Shown: piece by piece, positions 8,762 through 17,818 of the stretch | How positions within the stretch are numbered: the stretch's first letter is position 1 | Layout: every line of letters begins with the position of its first letter | Assembly (NCBI GenBank): GCA_019322485.1 | Contig: JAHWIK010000003.1 | Coordinates: 1-64,000, forward strand | Origin: Candidatus Woesearchaeota archaeon | GTDB lineage: Archaea; Nanobdellota; Nanobdellia; Woesearchaeales; JAHWIC01 | DNA: 64,000 nucleotides | Direction of reading: 5' to 3' | The notes under the pieces: generated by a model | The model's database searches: none | Told to the model about the DNA's origin: nothing | What the model saw: the letters and a program-made list of their open reading frames with translations, nothing else | Translations under genes and position numbers: made by a program

Positions 8762-9960
8762 TCATAATCTTCTATGACACTTTTTAATATTTCAGCAGCA
8801 TCTACTCTTCCTGCCCCTGCAGCAAATCTTTTGAAATCAGCTGCCCCTAGGCTTGTGTTAATCAAGTGGAATGTATAAAGTCTCCCAAAGATATCTTCGA
8901 TTTGTTCATCAGTAGTATCAAAACCAAAAGGCCTTATCTTATCGGAGTGAGCAGTGCTTTTTAATCTCTTTTCTAAGTCTGAACAGTCAACACGCTCTTG
9001 AACCCCTTCTAATTGATTTCTTTTTTTAATATAGGCTATAGCCAACCCCAATATTGAAGTTATTATTGGCGTTGCAGCAGAAGTTCCTGTCATCATACCA
9101 TAAGCATCTCTATAATCTGTCTCTCCTGGTTTTTTAGTGTCAAGACATAGGATTTCCTTCCCTGGAGCAGTCACATCAATTGTTGGCCACACATTACTAA
9201 ATTCGCATACTGTATGATAATCTGGATCTGTTTTACTGTAGCACGTTGCTCCAACCGAAATAACGCAATTAGAAGTGGAGGGTATAGAAGGGCCATAACC
9301 TTCGTTTCCAGCCGCAGAAACCATCATCATTTCCTCAGCTAATCGCTCACAAGATCTAAAAATCCTAGCAGTAGTCTGTGGCTGGTAGACTCTAAAACCT
9401 ATTGACATATTAACTAAATCTAAGGTTTCCCTTTTAGAATATATGTAACCTAACCCAGATAATACAGTATCCTGGCTTCCATGGCGATTATCATCACATA
9501 CCTTTACAACATGCAATTTTGCATTCCTTAGGATTCCGAATCTACTGTTTGTTATAATCCCTCCAACAGAAAGACCATGAACTTGTTTGCTTGAAATGTC
9601 ATTTTTATCGTGATGTTCGTCGGGTAAATGAGTGTACTCATCTTTAGTCCCTATACATAACCAAGGGACGCAATTTCTGCCCTTTTCTTTTGCTAATTTT
9701 CCTTCAATGCCGGGGTGATTCTCATCAATCCCCGAATTTAGAAGTGCTATATGCACACCTTCACCTTCGCTAACTGCTTCTGCTTCCTCTGCTGAAAGAC
9801 CTTTTTGCCTTAACTTATTTTTTATAAGCTCTTTTGCTTCTGGGATACCTAACTTCCTATGCATCTCTTTAGTCTCTCCTTCTTTTTCTTCCAATTTGCC
9901 TTTTTCTAATCTGATAACCTTCAAGTCATCATGCATAGTTATGATTCCATCTTCTTCCAT
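8758..9960 (-). CDS. Subtilisin-like S8 family protein without signal peptide; catalytic Asp replaced by Asn
   Basis: The S8 fold is clear. His128 (QVHGLSVGG), the oxyanion Asn219 (SAAGNEG), Ser294 (MTGTSAATP) and the DVTAPG loop are all present. The position that should be the catalytic Asp (DTG/DSG motif) reads LLNSGIDENHPG, with Asn75. The codon is AAT in the given sequence. The first 60 residues are charged and helical (many Glu and Lys) and not a signal peptide, so the protein is probably cytoplasmic. Length (400 aa) fits intracellular subtilases. It may be a pseudoprotease that binds peptides, a very slow protease, or it may use another acid. A 165-base promoter region separates it from the divergent winged-helix gene at 10125. 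Confidence 0.88.
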   Translation of the reverse strand: MEEDGIITMHDDLKVIRLEKGKLEEKEGETKEMHRKLGIPEAKELIKNKLRQKGLSAEEAEAVSEGEGVHIALLNSGIDENHPGIEGKLAKEKGRNCVPWLCIGTKDEYTHLPDEHHDKNDISSKQVHGLSVGGIITNSRFGILRNAKLHVVKVCDDNRHGSQDTVLSGLGYIYSKRETLDLVNMSIGFRVYQPQTTARIFRSCERLAEEMMMVSAAGNEGYGPSIPSTSNCVISVGATCYSKTDPDYHTVCEFSNVWPTIDVTAPGKEILCLDTKKPGETDYRDAYGMMTGTSAATPIITSILGLAIAYIKKRNQLEGVQERVDCSDLEKRLKSTAHSDKIRPFGFDTTDEQIEDIFGRLYTFHLINTSLGAADFKRFAAGAGRVDAAEILKSVIEDYD

Positions 9961-10070
9961 TTTTCTTAATAAAAATCATTCTTTGTATATAAATTTTTCT
10001 ATTTTTACTACTTGCTGATAATGACATTTTATATAAATCTAAGTTGTGGTCCTAAGAACAACAACCAAAA

Positions 10071-10125
10071 CCTTTATATATTAGTTATCCAATTATAGAT
10101 AATATTAACTAAAAATAGATAACTA
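10071..10125 (+). promoter_or_regulatory. Promoter and putative operator of the winged-helix gene
   Basis: CTTTATATATTAG (about 10070-10082) is a TATA box. TAGTTATC at 10082-10089 and its exact reverse complement GATAACTA at 10118-10125 flank the expected start of transcription. An imperfect middle copy, GATAATATTAACT, lies at about 10098-10110. This layout would suit autoregulation by the wHTH protein encoded immediately downstream. Confidence 0.5.
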
Positions 10126-10424
10126 TGAATATAAGGTTTGTAAAACGAATTATTGAACAGTTTAGCAAGGATCCTTCTATAGAGCTGACTATATTACAGA
10201 TATCCAAAAAGTCTGGCTTAAGTTATAATGCAACACATAGGACTGTTAAAGCTCTGATAAAAGAAGGTGTTCTTAGTTCTAAAAAGATTGGTTCTGCAAC
10301 TGTTGTTTCACTTAAGAAAACTCCTTTGGCTCTTGGTTATCTTATTTTGGCTGAATCTGCTTATTCAAAAGATGTAGAAGAGCTTGTTAAAAAAGTTGGT
10401 GAGTATGCAAAGAAACTTGGTTAG
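10125..10424 (+). CDS. Winged-helix DNA-binding protein (99 aa), coupled to the giant membrane protein
   Basis: Residues about 5-62 form a winged helix-turn-helix: ILQISKKSGLSYNATHRTVK is a typical HTH with recognition helix, then ALIKEGVLSS and a wing IGSATVVSL. A helical tail (ALGYLILAESAYSK to the end) could dimerise. The ATG at 10125 overlaps the second operator-like half-site, and its stop lies inside the next gene, overlapping it by 20 bases in another frame. That arrangement indicates one transcript and coupled translation with the 2244-residue surface protein. The obvious hypothesis is autoregulation of this two-gene operon. Assignment to a specific HTH family (MarR, ArsR or other) is not possible by eye. 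Confidence 0.8.
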   Translation: MNIRFVKRIIEQFSKDPSIELTILQISKKSGLSYNATHRTVKALIKEGVLSSKKIGSATVVSLKKTPLALGYLILAESAYSKDVEELVKKVGEYAKKLG

Positions 10425-13400
10425 TTTAAGAATTGCAATCTTAGCTGTGATTTTGATATTTGGTAGCCTAGTTATGTTAGACTTAGATATAACTGTAGAT
10501 ACTGATGCAGATATTACAGATGAAAGCAAAGTAAGTTCAAGCTCACTTGGTTCTAAAATAACAGCTGCAGCTGTTGCAAGAGAGAATGCTTTGCTGATGT
10601 CTATCCTGTCTACAAGTGATGATGGTGTAGGAGGGATAGCTGGTGCAGAATTTTCAAGCGACAACACAAGCTTAGAGATATGGGATTCAACTGAGATGAA
10701 TATTAGTTATGTCAATAGCAGTACATACTTTTATGCTAATTATACAAATGTTACATCTGGAGTATCTATTAACGGAACTGGAACAAACTGTAGTATCAAC
10801 TTTAATTACACAGGAACATGGTCTACTCCAGTTAATATGACTTTTAATGATACTACATTACTGTATCAATATAATGAAACAGTAACCACAAGGTTTGGCT
10901 CTTACTATAATATAACGTGTGATGGTGTTGCTTTAGGTTATGATATACTTAATCTAACTGATGAGGTATATATCAGTAATTATCCTCCGGAAACACCAAC
11001 TGAGTTTAAACCTGTTTCTGGTATTTTTGATTATGAAATAAATATTACTTGTAATGGAAGCAGTGATTTAGAAGGAGATAACATAACTTATAATGTAATT
11101 ACTAATCTTACTAATGAAACATATCAATACGAACTAAGAGTTTTAACTGCAAACCTGACTAATGAATCAGTTTACAGCTGGAACCTTACTGAGTTACCAT
11201 CCCAAACAATTAGTTTAAGATGCAGGGCTTATGATGCCTATAACTTATCTTCTTATATTGAGCGGAGCTGGACAATTGACAGAACACCAGAATTTAATAG
11301 CTCTAACCCAGTACAGAATTTAACTTGGCTAGAAGATATAGTTAATTCTTCAATTAACTTAAGCCAGCATTTCTATGATATTGATGGTGATGATTTGAAT
11401 TATACTCATGTTGGTGCTGAGAATATTTCTGTTTCAATTAATAATGATACTGGAATTGTTTCTTTAACTCCTAACAGCAATTTCTATGGCAACAATTCAA
11501 TTATATTTTATGCTTGGGATGAGTTTGGGCTGAATGCAAGCAGTAATAACGTTACGCTAGAAATAATAAATACCCCTGAAGTTAATTTGAGTAGTCCTGT
11601 TGATAATGCTGATGGGTATTACGCGAGCACTGGAATTGATTTCTATCTACAAGTAGAGGATGATTTCTTGATTGATAATTGCTCACTATATATTAATGGA
11701 AGTTTGAATCAGACTAAAGTTGATTTGAGTCTAAATACTTCTTTGATGGCTTATAATGATAGTGGTTCTGCCAATAGTTATGATTCAATTGCCAACAGTG
11801 TAGACCACCGGAAAAAAACACTTAACCTAAGCAATGGGGGATTTAATGGATTTAGAGTCTACTTGAAAAGAACAGGTTCTCCAGGTCCACTTATAGTTAA
11901 GATAAATGATTATAACCTCTTCAATATAAGCGCATCAGAAGTTTCTACAACAGGGGCCTGGGTTAATAAGATTGTCACCAATAATTCAATACTTGTTGAG
12001 GGAATTAATAATATCACTTTCCAGGATGTAGGTTATGAATTATTCGTCAAGTATTTTGAACTTGCAAAAGACTCAAATGGAGCATACCTTGTAAGATTCA
12101 CCAACAATATCCTCTCTTTCAACACCACAACACTCATAAAAGGCGATTATTCGTGGAACGCTACATGCTTCAATGAAGAAAGCCAAAGCAAATGGTCAGC
12201 AGAAACATGGGCATTAACAGTTAATAATTCTGCACCAGAAGCTCCAACAAATATTGATCCTGCAAGCGGGACTTTTGATAATCAAATAAATGTAAGTTGT
12301 TCAGGTAGTACTGATCCAGATGGAGATGCTGTAACCTACACAGTGCAGTATTCCGAAGAAAATACTCCAAGCAATTGGGTCAATGTATTTGAAAATGATG
12401 CTGATGGCAACGATACACTAGACACAAGCAGCTTAAACAGTGGAGATAAGCTAAGATTCAGGTGCTATAGTAATGACGGAGCTACTAATTCACCAACATA
12501 TATGCCCACTAGTTCTTTTAATATAATCATAGACCATCAAGGTGCACCCTCAGCACCAACAAACCTAACCTGCAATAATGGTCTTTGTTCTGGTCAAACA
12601 TTTGATGATGAAATAAACCTAAACTGTTCTGGTTCTACTGACACCGATAGCGACTTCAACTTTACTTTTGATGGCTATTATTTTGATTTTGATACAGCAC
12701 AATGGCGCGAGATTGCTTCTGTTGTTAATGAAAGCGATTATGGTAATTATACATGGGATACCACCCAAATTATAAACCAAACAATCTCAATAAGATGTTA
12801 TTCTGATGATGGGGATAACACCCCACTGGGATATTATACAGCAAGCAATGTAACGATTAGCCATACAAACACTCCAACCACTCCAATTAACTTCAATTAT
12901 TACACTGATTACAAATATCAAGTAAATATAACTGCTAATGGTTCAACTGACCCTAATGATGACAGTATATTGTATAGAGTTTGGGCTTATTATGGTGGTT
13001 CATGGCATAATATCAATGATACTTTGACAAATGAAACAGTTTTCCTTTGGAATATTGCTTCTGTAAGTGAACAAGATGTTGAGCTTAAAGCACAAGCAAC
13101 TGATGGAACATATTATTCTGATTTCATAACGGCACCTACTTTAACAATAAGCAGGGAACCAACAATACCAACTAATTTAACACCAGAATCTGGAAACTAT
13201 GAATATCAAATCAATTATTCCTGCTCTGGTTCAAACAATACACAATATTTTGTTTATTATATCGATGCTTATTATGATGGAAGTTGGAATGGTTTGAGTG
13301 AAGCTTTCCCTGGTATTCTTCCTGTTAACGACTCTGATTTAGCTTATAATGATACAGATTACTATAGTATTGTTGATTCAAACTTCGCACTATGGAAATC

Positions 13401-16400
13401 ATTTGCAGTAAATGTCACAAATGGGGATTATGAATTCTGTGTAAAAGGGCAGGGTGATGGACAATTTAGACTATATTGGAATTGTAGTTCTACTGATACT
13501 GATGGTTCATCATGCCAAAGCAACTCTTTTACAAGTTTGACTGGCACAGAAGATACTTATTGTACAGATATATCTTTAACAAGAAGTGGGTTCAAGCATC
13601 TAAAGATTAGAAGCCAGCCAATCTCAGGATCTTACTCAAACTACTTCAACCACGCCTATCTCGTCGCAAAACCATTCACCTGGAACGTTACAGACATCCA
13701 AAGACAAGAAAATGTTGACCTAAGATGTTTAGCAAGTGATGATGCAGGCAACTCATCCTGGTTTAATCCAGCTGGAACATTATCTATAAACAGGGTTCCA
13801 GTGTTTAATGCTTCAGAAAACCTAAGCTTTGCATGTAATGAAAGGAAAACTTATGACATCAGCTCATGGTTCTATGATACTGACAATGATTTCCTGAACT
13901 TAAGCTCAACAAACTCGGCAAATATCTACGCCAGCATAAATGAGACAACAAATAACATAACCATTTGGTCCAGCAATAGATTTAGTGGTTGGCAAACAAT
14001 TGATGTAACAGCTGATGACAATATCAGCCAGACAACACAATCAATTAACATAACGTTTGGTTCGTGCCCAGCTATAAGCACGCCAGGAGATGGAGGCGGA
14101 GGTGGCGGGGCAGAAGTTGCAGCAATACTCACAGCAATAGCAGAGGAAGAAGCTGCTGCTCTGGACGACGGAGATGGTGACAGAGATGAAGAAATCCCCC
14201 CGCCCCCGCCCCCACCCGAAGAAAAGAAAGAAAGAGATGAAGTAACTGAAAAGATAATTGAAAAAAGATTCTCAGTAAAAAGAAACCTGATTGTTGGGTT
14301 TGGCAAATCGCAGATAACTGAAAGCATAGCCAATTTTGACCTGTTCGCATTAGAAGAAGTAAGGGTAAGAATAACAATACCAAAGGACTTGGCAAGAACA
14401 ACTGATGATATAACTGTTGTGACACCTTTCACAATCATAGACAGAGACCCAATTATTGAATTCTATCTAGGGGCAATAGAGCCTTATGATAAAAGAGAGA
14501 TTGTATATGTAATAAACAATGAACTGACAGAAGAAGACTTCAAGAAAATAAAGGTAGAGGTTATACCAAGAGAGTTAACAGAAGAGGAAAGGCTGAGAAG
14601 AGAACGAGAGATAGAAGAGAAGATAAGAAACACAAACAAGGTAATTGACATAAAGCGAGAGGTTGAGATAAGCGAGGAAGAAGAAAAGACAACCTACACC
14701 CTGGATATAGAATTCAAGGAAGAATCTGTCTTATACAATGTCTCTATCTTTGAAGAGATTCCAAAGTGTTTAGTTGAGCTAATAAAAGAAGAATTAATAG
14801 ATTCTGATTTTGAGTTTGAGATTGTAAGTGCTGACCCATTGATTGTATGGCACTTTGATAAGATAACAAAGGAGCAAAGGATACAGTACACAATAAGGCA
14901 ATTAACAGAAGAGGAATGCGCGAACAAGGCTAAGGCAGTAGCCTTAGCGCAGCAGATAATAATGATAACGCAGAGGTACAGCCCAACAAGGATTGTCTTA
15001 TCATTAATCCCTGTACCAATTATCTTGTTCATATTAATCTTCTTTGCCAAGTTTGGGGAAGAAAAGCTTCATGAAGAAGAGTATCTGAATAAACTCACAA
15101 AGTTTGCAAAGGCAGAATACAAGATTGGAAAAACAGAAGCTGAGGTAAAGTCAACCTTAATCTCACACGGCCATAAGAAAGAGGAAGTTGATCATGCGCT
15201 AAACCTTAATGCAAGAAACAGACTGCAGCATTGGCTTGTAAGGCTGGAGATTGGAATTGAGGAAGTAATCCTATTCTTTATAATCGGGCTAAGTGTCTTA
15301 GATTTCCTGGAAATCCTGCCAGGTGACCTAGACTTCATGAAAAAGATTGTATCGTGGATTATCCTGGGCTATCTTATCTACAAGGTAAGCCCATCAAATA
15401 TATTGTTCGGCCACAAATCAAGATGCGTGGATATTGGACTGATATCAGGATACTTCATGCTTATAATGAAGGATTTGGTAAATTTTGTACAGCTCTTTGA
15501 TGTCACCCAAGAGGTTTACTTCCTAAGAGACTTATTCATTTTCGTGAACAGGTATGCCTTCCTATTTGACAGATGGATGTTTGTATCAGGTATTACACTG
15601 CTGATACTGGTCACAATATGTATAGCTCTAAGATTTGAGATAAAACAGCCATCATTGATGGCCTTAGTGCATATCACAGGCCCCATGCACAGAAAAAGAG
15701 AGTTCGTAACAAGATTCATAATGGCTCATTTATTAATTATAGGATTCTTTGTGGTAGTATTCAACCTATTAACAGAATGGCTGGCTATAGCAGTTGATGC
15801 ACCAATAATAACAGCAGCAATATTCTTCTACCTGTTTATATTAATCAAGCATAAGGGCAGGTTTAAACCAGCAGAACTAGCCTACAAAATTGGAAATGTT
15901 GGAGAGAAATTCTATGAAAGGTTTATTGAGCTATTCCATTACAAAAAGACATTATTATTAGGATTTGCTGGAATGAAGATACTCCACCAGGTAACTGATA
16001 TTGGAAATTTCTTAATTCCGTATGTGGTGGGGCTTACAGACCCTATTTACTTTGGTACTTTGGGTGTTGGGCATAAAGCAATATTTGACTTATTCAATGG
16101 ACATAGCTTGTTTGCAGCAGAAACCTTAGGGATGAGTCTATCATTCAAGATTGTTTTAGCAATTGGTTATTCACTTAACATAATAGCAATGGGCATATTA
16201 TTGACTCTTCCAGCATTACTGTGGTATCATATGTACAAATACAGAGAGCTTCCTGTCTCAAGGGTTCCTATATTCAGGCTAAAAAAACAGGTAATTATAC
16301 TGTTCTTCATGTCCATGACTGTGTTCCTTATTGCACCTGCATTTAAGGTGGGCCATATAAAGGAGGAAGGCTTGGTTGGAGTTGACGTAACAACACAATC

Positions 16401-17139
16401 CATTGCAGGGTTTGAGCAGCTTCCTTTATTGCTGGTAGTTGCGTTCGTTGTTGGAGCGCTTTCATGCCTATTCTGCTATTCAGGATTAAGGAAATACCTA
16501 AAGAGGATAGTGATTGTATCAGCCTTATCATTCTTTGCTTATTATATGTGGCACTATTTTGCGAATGTTGTGATTTACTTTGTTAAGAAGATAATCCTGC
16601 TATTAGAGGTCCAGCCATTCATAACAACATACTTAATAGCGTTCCTATTTGTGAACATTGTGTTCTACTTAACAGGATTTATCAGCTACTTTGTTGAGTT
16701 GTTCTTGAGAAACGAGCTTGGATTTGAATCATTGGTTGAGAGGGAATGGCTTGGTATCCTGGCTCACCACGACATGCACCATATACATTATAGCAATGTG
16801 CATGATGAAATAAAGCATGGCCAAGAAGTAGAGGCATTAGCCAGGTTCGTAGAAAAAGAGATTGTCCATTCATTAAATGCAGTAAAGACAATAGAAAAAT
16901 TAATACATCATAGCTGGAGCTTAGAATTGATTGGAGAGGCTGTAAATAAATCCAGTGTTCCGGCTGAGTACAAAAAACCAATGCTAAGTTACATAGCAAG
17001 AAGAAGGAAAAAGATAAAGCCTCTAATAGACTATATGGCTAAATACAGGGATATGATGTCGATAAGAAGTATGCTGGGTAATGCTATTAAGGCAGGCTGG
17101 AGCGCAGAAGATATTAGATTAGCTATGAAGGAATTGTAG
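10405..17139 (+). CDS. Giant membrane protein with Ig-like ectodomain and polytopic C-terminal half (2244 aa)
   Basis: I choose the ATG at 10405, which has GGTGAG just upstream; an in-frame TTG at 10384 is the alternative. Residues about 7-25 are a membrane anchor or signal. Up to about residue 1225 there are repeated Ig/cadherin-like modules (motifs PxxPTNL, INVSCSGSTDPDGD) with very many N-X-S/T sites. A Gly-run, acidic and polyproline linker follows (about 1229-1280), then a charged region rich in Glu and Lys (to about 1525). A membrane helix lies near 1529-1550. A hairpin motif at about 1562-1600 is followed by ten or so membrane helices up to about residue 2110. A His cluster (LAHHDMHHIHYSNVHDEIKH) begins near residue 2117. 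The end repeats the hairpin motif. No transporter family is recognisable. Function may be adhesion, sensing or transport. Confidence 0.9.
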   Translation: MQRNLVSLRIAILAVILIFGSLVMLDLDITVDTDADITDESKVSSSSLGSKITAAAVARENALLMSILSTSDDGVGGIAGAEFSSDNTSLEIWDSTEMNISYVNSSTYFYANYTNVTSGVSINGTGTNCSINFNYTGTWSTPVNMTFNDTTLLYQYNETVTTRFGSYYNITCDGVALGYDILNLTDEVYISNYPPETPTEFKPVSGIFDYEINITCNGSSDLEGDNITYNVITNLTNETYQYELRVLTANLTNESVYSWNLTELPSQTISLRCRAYDAYNLSSYIERSWTIDRTPEFNSSNPVQNLTWLEDIVNSSINLSQHFYDIDGDDLNYTHVGAENISVSINNDTGIVSLTPNSNFYGNNSIIFYAWDEFGLNASSNNVTLEIINTPEVNLSSPVDNADGYYASTGIDFYLQVEDDFLIDNCSLYINGSLNQTKVDLSLNTSLMAYNDSGSANSYDSIANSVDHRKKTLNLSNGGFNGFRVYLKRTGSPGPLIVKINDYNLFNISASEVSTTGAWVNKIVTNNSILVEGINNITFQDVGYELFVKYFELAKDSNGAYLVRFTNNILSFNTTTLIKGDYSWNATCFNEESQSKWSAETWALTVNNSAPEAPTNIDPASGTFDNQINVSCSGSTDPDGDAVTYTVQYSEENTPSNWVNVFENDADGNDTLDTSSLNSGDKLRFRCYSNDGATNSPTYMPTSSFNIIIDHQGAPSAPTNLTCNNGLCSGQTFDDEINLNCSGSTDTDSDFNFTFDGYYFDFDTAQWREIASVVNESDYGNYTWDTTQIINQTISIRCYSDDGDNTPLGYYTASNVTISHTNTPTTPINFNYYTDYKYQVNITANGSTDPNDDSILYRVWAYYGGSWHNINDTLTNETVFLWNIASVSEQDVELKAQATDGTYYSDFITAPTLTISREPTIPTNLTPESGNYEYQINYSCSGSNNTQYFVYYIDAYYDGSWNGLSEAFPGILPVNDSDLAYNDTDYYSIVDSNFALWKSFAVNVTNGDYEFCVKGQGDGQFRLYWNCSSTDTDGSSCQSNSFTSLTGTEDTYCTDISLTRSGFKHLKIRSQPISGSYSNYFNHAYLVAKPFTWNVTDIQRQENVDLRCLASDDAGNSSWFNPAGTLSINRVPVFNASENLSFACNERKTYDISSWFYDTDNDFLNLSSTNSANIYASINETTNNITIWSSNRFSGWQTIDVTADDNISQTTQSINITFGSCPAISTPGDGGGGGGAEVAAILTAIAEEEAAALDDGDGDRDEEIPPPPPPPEEKKERDEVTEKIIEKRFSVKRNLIVGFGKSQITESIANFDLFALEEVRVRITIPKDLARTTDDITVVTPFTIIDRDPIIEFYLGAIEPYDKREIVYVINNELTEEDFKKIKVEVIPRELTEEERLRREREIEEKIRNTNKVIDIKREVEISEEEEKTTYTLDIEFKEESVLYNVSIFEEIPKCLVELIKEELIDSDFEFEIVSADPLIVWHFDKITKEQRIQYTIRQLTEEECANKAKAVALAQQIIMITQRYSPTRIVLSLIPVPIILFILIFFAKFGEEKLHEEEYLNKLTKFAKAEYKIGKTEAEVKSTLISHGHKKEEVDHALNLNARNRLQHWLVRLEIGIEEVILFFIIGLSVLDFLEILPGDLDFMKKIVSWIILGYLIYKVSPSNILFGHKSRCVDIGLISGYFMLIMKDLVNFVQLFDVTQEVYFLRDLFIFVNRYAFLFDRWMFVSGITLLILVTICIALRFEIKQPSLMALVHITGPMHRKREFVTRFIMAHLLIIGFFVVVFNLLTEWLAIAVDAPIITAAIFFYLFILIKHKGRFKPAELAYKIGNVGEKFYERFIELFHYKKTLLLGFAGMKILHQVTDIGNFLIPYVVGLTDPIYFGTLGVGHKAIFDLFNGHSLFAAETLGMSLSFKIVLAIGYSLNIIAMGILLTLPALLWYHMYKYRELPVSRVPIFRLKKQVIILFFMSMTVFLIAPAFKVGHIKEEGLVGVDVTTQSIAGFEQLPLLLVVAFVVGALSCLFCYSGLRKYLKRIVIVSALSFFAYYMWHYFANVVIYFVKKIILLLEVQPFITTYLIAFLFVNIVFYLTGFISYFVELFLRNELGFESLVEREWLGILAHHDMHHIHYSNVHDEIKHGQEVEALARFVEKEIVHSLNAVKTIEKLIHHSWSLELIGEAVNKSSVPAEYKKPMLSYIARRRKKIKPLIDYMAKYRDMMSIRSMLGNAIKAGWSAEDIRLAMKEL
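14196..14217 (-). other. Potential G-quadruplex tract in the polyproline linker coding region
   Basis: Plus-strand C runs of 6, 5, 5 and 3, separated by single bases, encode the polyproline stretch. The minus strand therefore has four G runs with one-base loops, which fits the G-quadruplex rule. It is striking in such AT-rich DNA. The codon choice CCC/CCG is unlike the rest of the gene. Confidence 0.5.
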
Positions 17140-17176
17140 GCAAAACTATATATAGAAAAGACCTTTTTCTAGAACT

Positions 17177-17818
17177 ATGAAAACAGTATTCATGCCGGCA
17201 AAATGTGAGGGCAAAGTCGAGCTTGATAAGAAAATAATAGATAAACTGCCGAAAAGAATTGGCTTGTTAACAACAGTTCAGTTTGTTGATCACTTAGAGG
17301 ATATTAAGGCTCAGTTAGAAAAGCACAACAAAAATGTCTTCGTAGGAAAGGGAAAGCAGCAGTACAAGGGGCAGATTCTTGGCTGTGATTTAAGCGCTGC
17401 TGAAAGAATAGCAAATAAGGTCGATTGTTTTCTTTATTTTGGAAGTGGAAAATTTCATCCGATTGGATTGGCGTTAAAGACAAACAAAGAGGTGTTTATC
17501 TTAGCGCCGGTTATTCATTCATTCTCAAAGATTACAAAAGAAGATATTGAAAATTATAAAAAACAAAGAAAGGTTGCTTTGATGAAGTTTTACTCAGCTG
17601 ATAATATTGGAATCTTGGTTTCAACAAAACCCGGACAGAATAACTTAAAGAAAGCGATTGAGTTAAAAAAGAAATTAAAAAAGAACTGCTACATATTTGT
17701 TTCTGATATGGTTAATGAAGCTGAATTAGAAGACTTTCCTTTTATTCAGGCATGGGTTAATACTGCCTGCCCAAGGATTGAAGGGAAGAATATAGTAAAT
17801 ATTGAAGCGATACAATGA
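17177..17818 (+). CDS. Dph2-like diphthamide biosynthesis protein, short form lacking the N-terminal domain (213 aa)
   Basis: Archaeal Dph2 uses a [4Fe-4S] cluster and SAM to start diphthamide formation on elongation factor 2. This protein matches its last two domains: IGLLTTVQFVDHL, GQILGCDLSAA (Cys about 71), FGSGKFHPIG, GILVSTKPGQ and WVNTACPRI (last cluster Cys). Usual archaeal proteins are about 330-340 residues and have an N-terminal domain that supplies a third cluster cysteine. Here that domain is absent: a promoter (ACTATATATAG at about 17145-17155) lies just upstream of the ATG. Cys14 (MPAKCEG) is the only other candidate ligand near the N-terminus. It may work with a separately encoded partner. 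Its stop overlaps the start of the U32 gene by 4 bases. Confidence 0.82.
   Translation: MKTVFMPAKCEGKVELDKKIIDKLPKRIGLLTTVQFVDHLEDIKAQLEKHNKNVFVGKGKQQYKGQILGCDLSAAERIANKVDCFLYFGSGKFHPIGLALKTNKEVFILAPVIHSFSKITKEDIENYKKQRKVALMKFYSADNIGILVSTKPGQNNLKKAIELKKKLKKNCYIFVSDMVNEAELEDFPFIQAWVNTACPRIEGKNIVNIEAIQ

Noticed and set aside
10384..10405. TTG at 10384 as start of the 2244-aa protein
   Set aside because: ATG at 10405 has GGTGAG just upstream and puts the hydrophobic segment in the usual N-terminal position.
13926..14438. Minus-strand open frame of 170 codons with a long glycine run inside the 2244-aa gene
   Set aside because: It is the antisense of the polyproline/acidic linker. The sense frame is continuous over 2244 codons with clear domains, and the antisense frame has no recognisable protein features.
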